Source: Halomontanus rarus
GTDB taxonomy: Archaea > Halobacteriota > Halobacteria > Halobacteriales > Natrialbaceae
Assembly: GCF_017357405.1 (NCBI RefSeq)
Contig: NZ_CP071598.1
Span: 434,001 to 498,000, forward strand
Length of the DNA stretch: 64,000 nt
Direction of reading: 5' to 3'
Shown here: in pieces, positions 63,860-64,000 of the stretch
Layout of the letters: every line of letters starts with the position of its first letter
Numbering within the stretch: the stretch's first letter is position 1
Position numbers and translations under genes: made by a program
The notes under the pieces: generated by a model
Told to the model about the DNA's origin: nothing
Database searches by the model: none
Seen by the model: the letters and a program-made list of their open reading frames with translations, nothing else

Positions 63860-64000
63860 GCCATTTCATCGGCGTATTCTCCGAAAACGTTTGGGGGTCT
63901 TCGTGGCATCCCTCAAATACGAAGGTTCGAGCGGTATGCGTAGCTTTGCGGCCAGTTTTCAGCGGTTGATTGATCGGCGTTTCTGAAAAGGTTTCCAAAC

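Noticed and set aside
1..64000. CRISPR array, tRNA or rRNA genes
   Set aside because: No regularly spaced repeats and no tRNA- or rRNA-like sequence were noticed on reading; a dedicated scan would be needed for certainty.

Overview
The window looks like a chromosomal or megaplasmid segment of an extremely halophilic archaeon (class Halobacteria). It is GC-rich, its proteins are full of Asp and Glu, exported proteins carry Tat (twin-arginine) signals, many genes have an archaeal TATA box about 25-35 bases before the start codon (leaderless-type promoters), IclR-type regulators are frequent, and the decayed transposases are of haloarchaeal IS6 type. The exact genus cannot be read from the sequence.

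Most of the window is a carbohydrate-utilisation island. Region 1 (1-13.5 kb): a TIM-barrel glycosidase-like protein, two paralogous Tat-exported parallel beta-helix proteins (one with an added LamG-like domain), a GH2 glycosidase, a mannonate dehydratase (UxuA) and a sugar-phosphate isomerase. Region 2 (13.5-18.6 kb) is a gene graveyard: fragments of a GH28-like protein, a family-5 solute-binding protein, dipeptide-type permeases, an aldehyde dehydrogenase, a GH115 C-terminus, a CBM9-like domain and an IS6 transposase, around one intact IclR gene. Region 3 (18.6-23 kb): an apparently orphan solute-binding lipoprotein, a divergent IclR regulator and a sulfatase-fold protein with unusual active-site residues. 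Region 4 (23.2-30.6 kb) is not about sugars: IS6 remnant, PPOX-fold protein, class III aminotransferase, a multicopper oxidase plus ZIP transporter operon, and more broken genes. Region 5 (31.4-36.8 kb): ThuA-like protein, four-carbon acid sugar kinase, class II aldolase, IclR regulator and a Gfo/Idh/MocA dehydrogenase, together resembling a tetronate pathway. Region 6 (37.8-46.7 kb): GH3 glycosidase followed by a complete oligopeptide/oligosaccharide-type ABC importer with fused ATPases. Region 7 (47-64 kb): a TIM-barrel protein, a Nif3-like protein, a large FAD oxidoreductase, sulfatase, two sugar isomerases, zinc dehydrogenase, class I aldolase, PfkB-type kinase, GH97 glycosidase, Asp/Glu racemase-like protein and a PIG-L deacetylase.

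The genes suggest this scheme: secreted or surface beta-helix proteins and glycosidases, with sulfatases, depolymerise acidic or sulfated plant/algal polysaccharides; the ABC importer takes up oligomers; intracellular GH2/GH3/GH97 enzymes cut them; UxuA, the isomerases, dehydrogenases, kinases and aldolases feed the sugars into central metabolism. Three IclR regulators probably control separate parts. The most interesting non-coding signal is a recurring near-perfect 22-base palindrome (arms ATTACAACC and GGTTGTAAT, 4-base spacer) found five times across 50 kb (9418, 9450, 21467, 37297, 58943), which looks like the operator of one shared regulator. No tRNA, rRNA or CRISPR array was seen.
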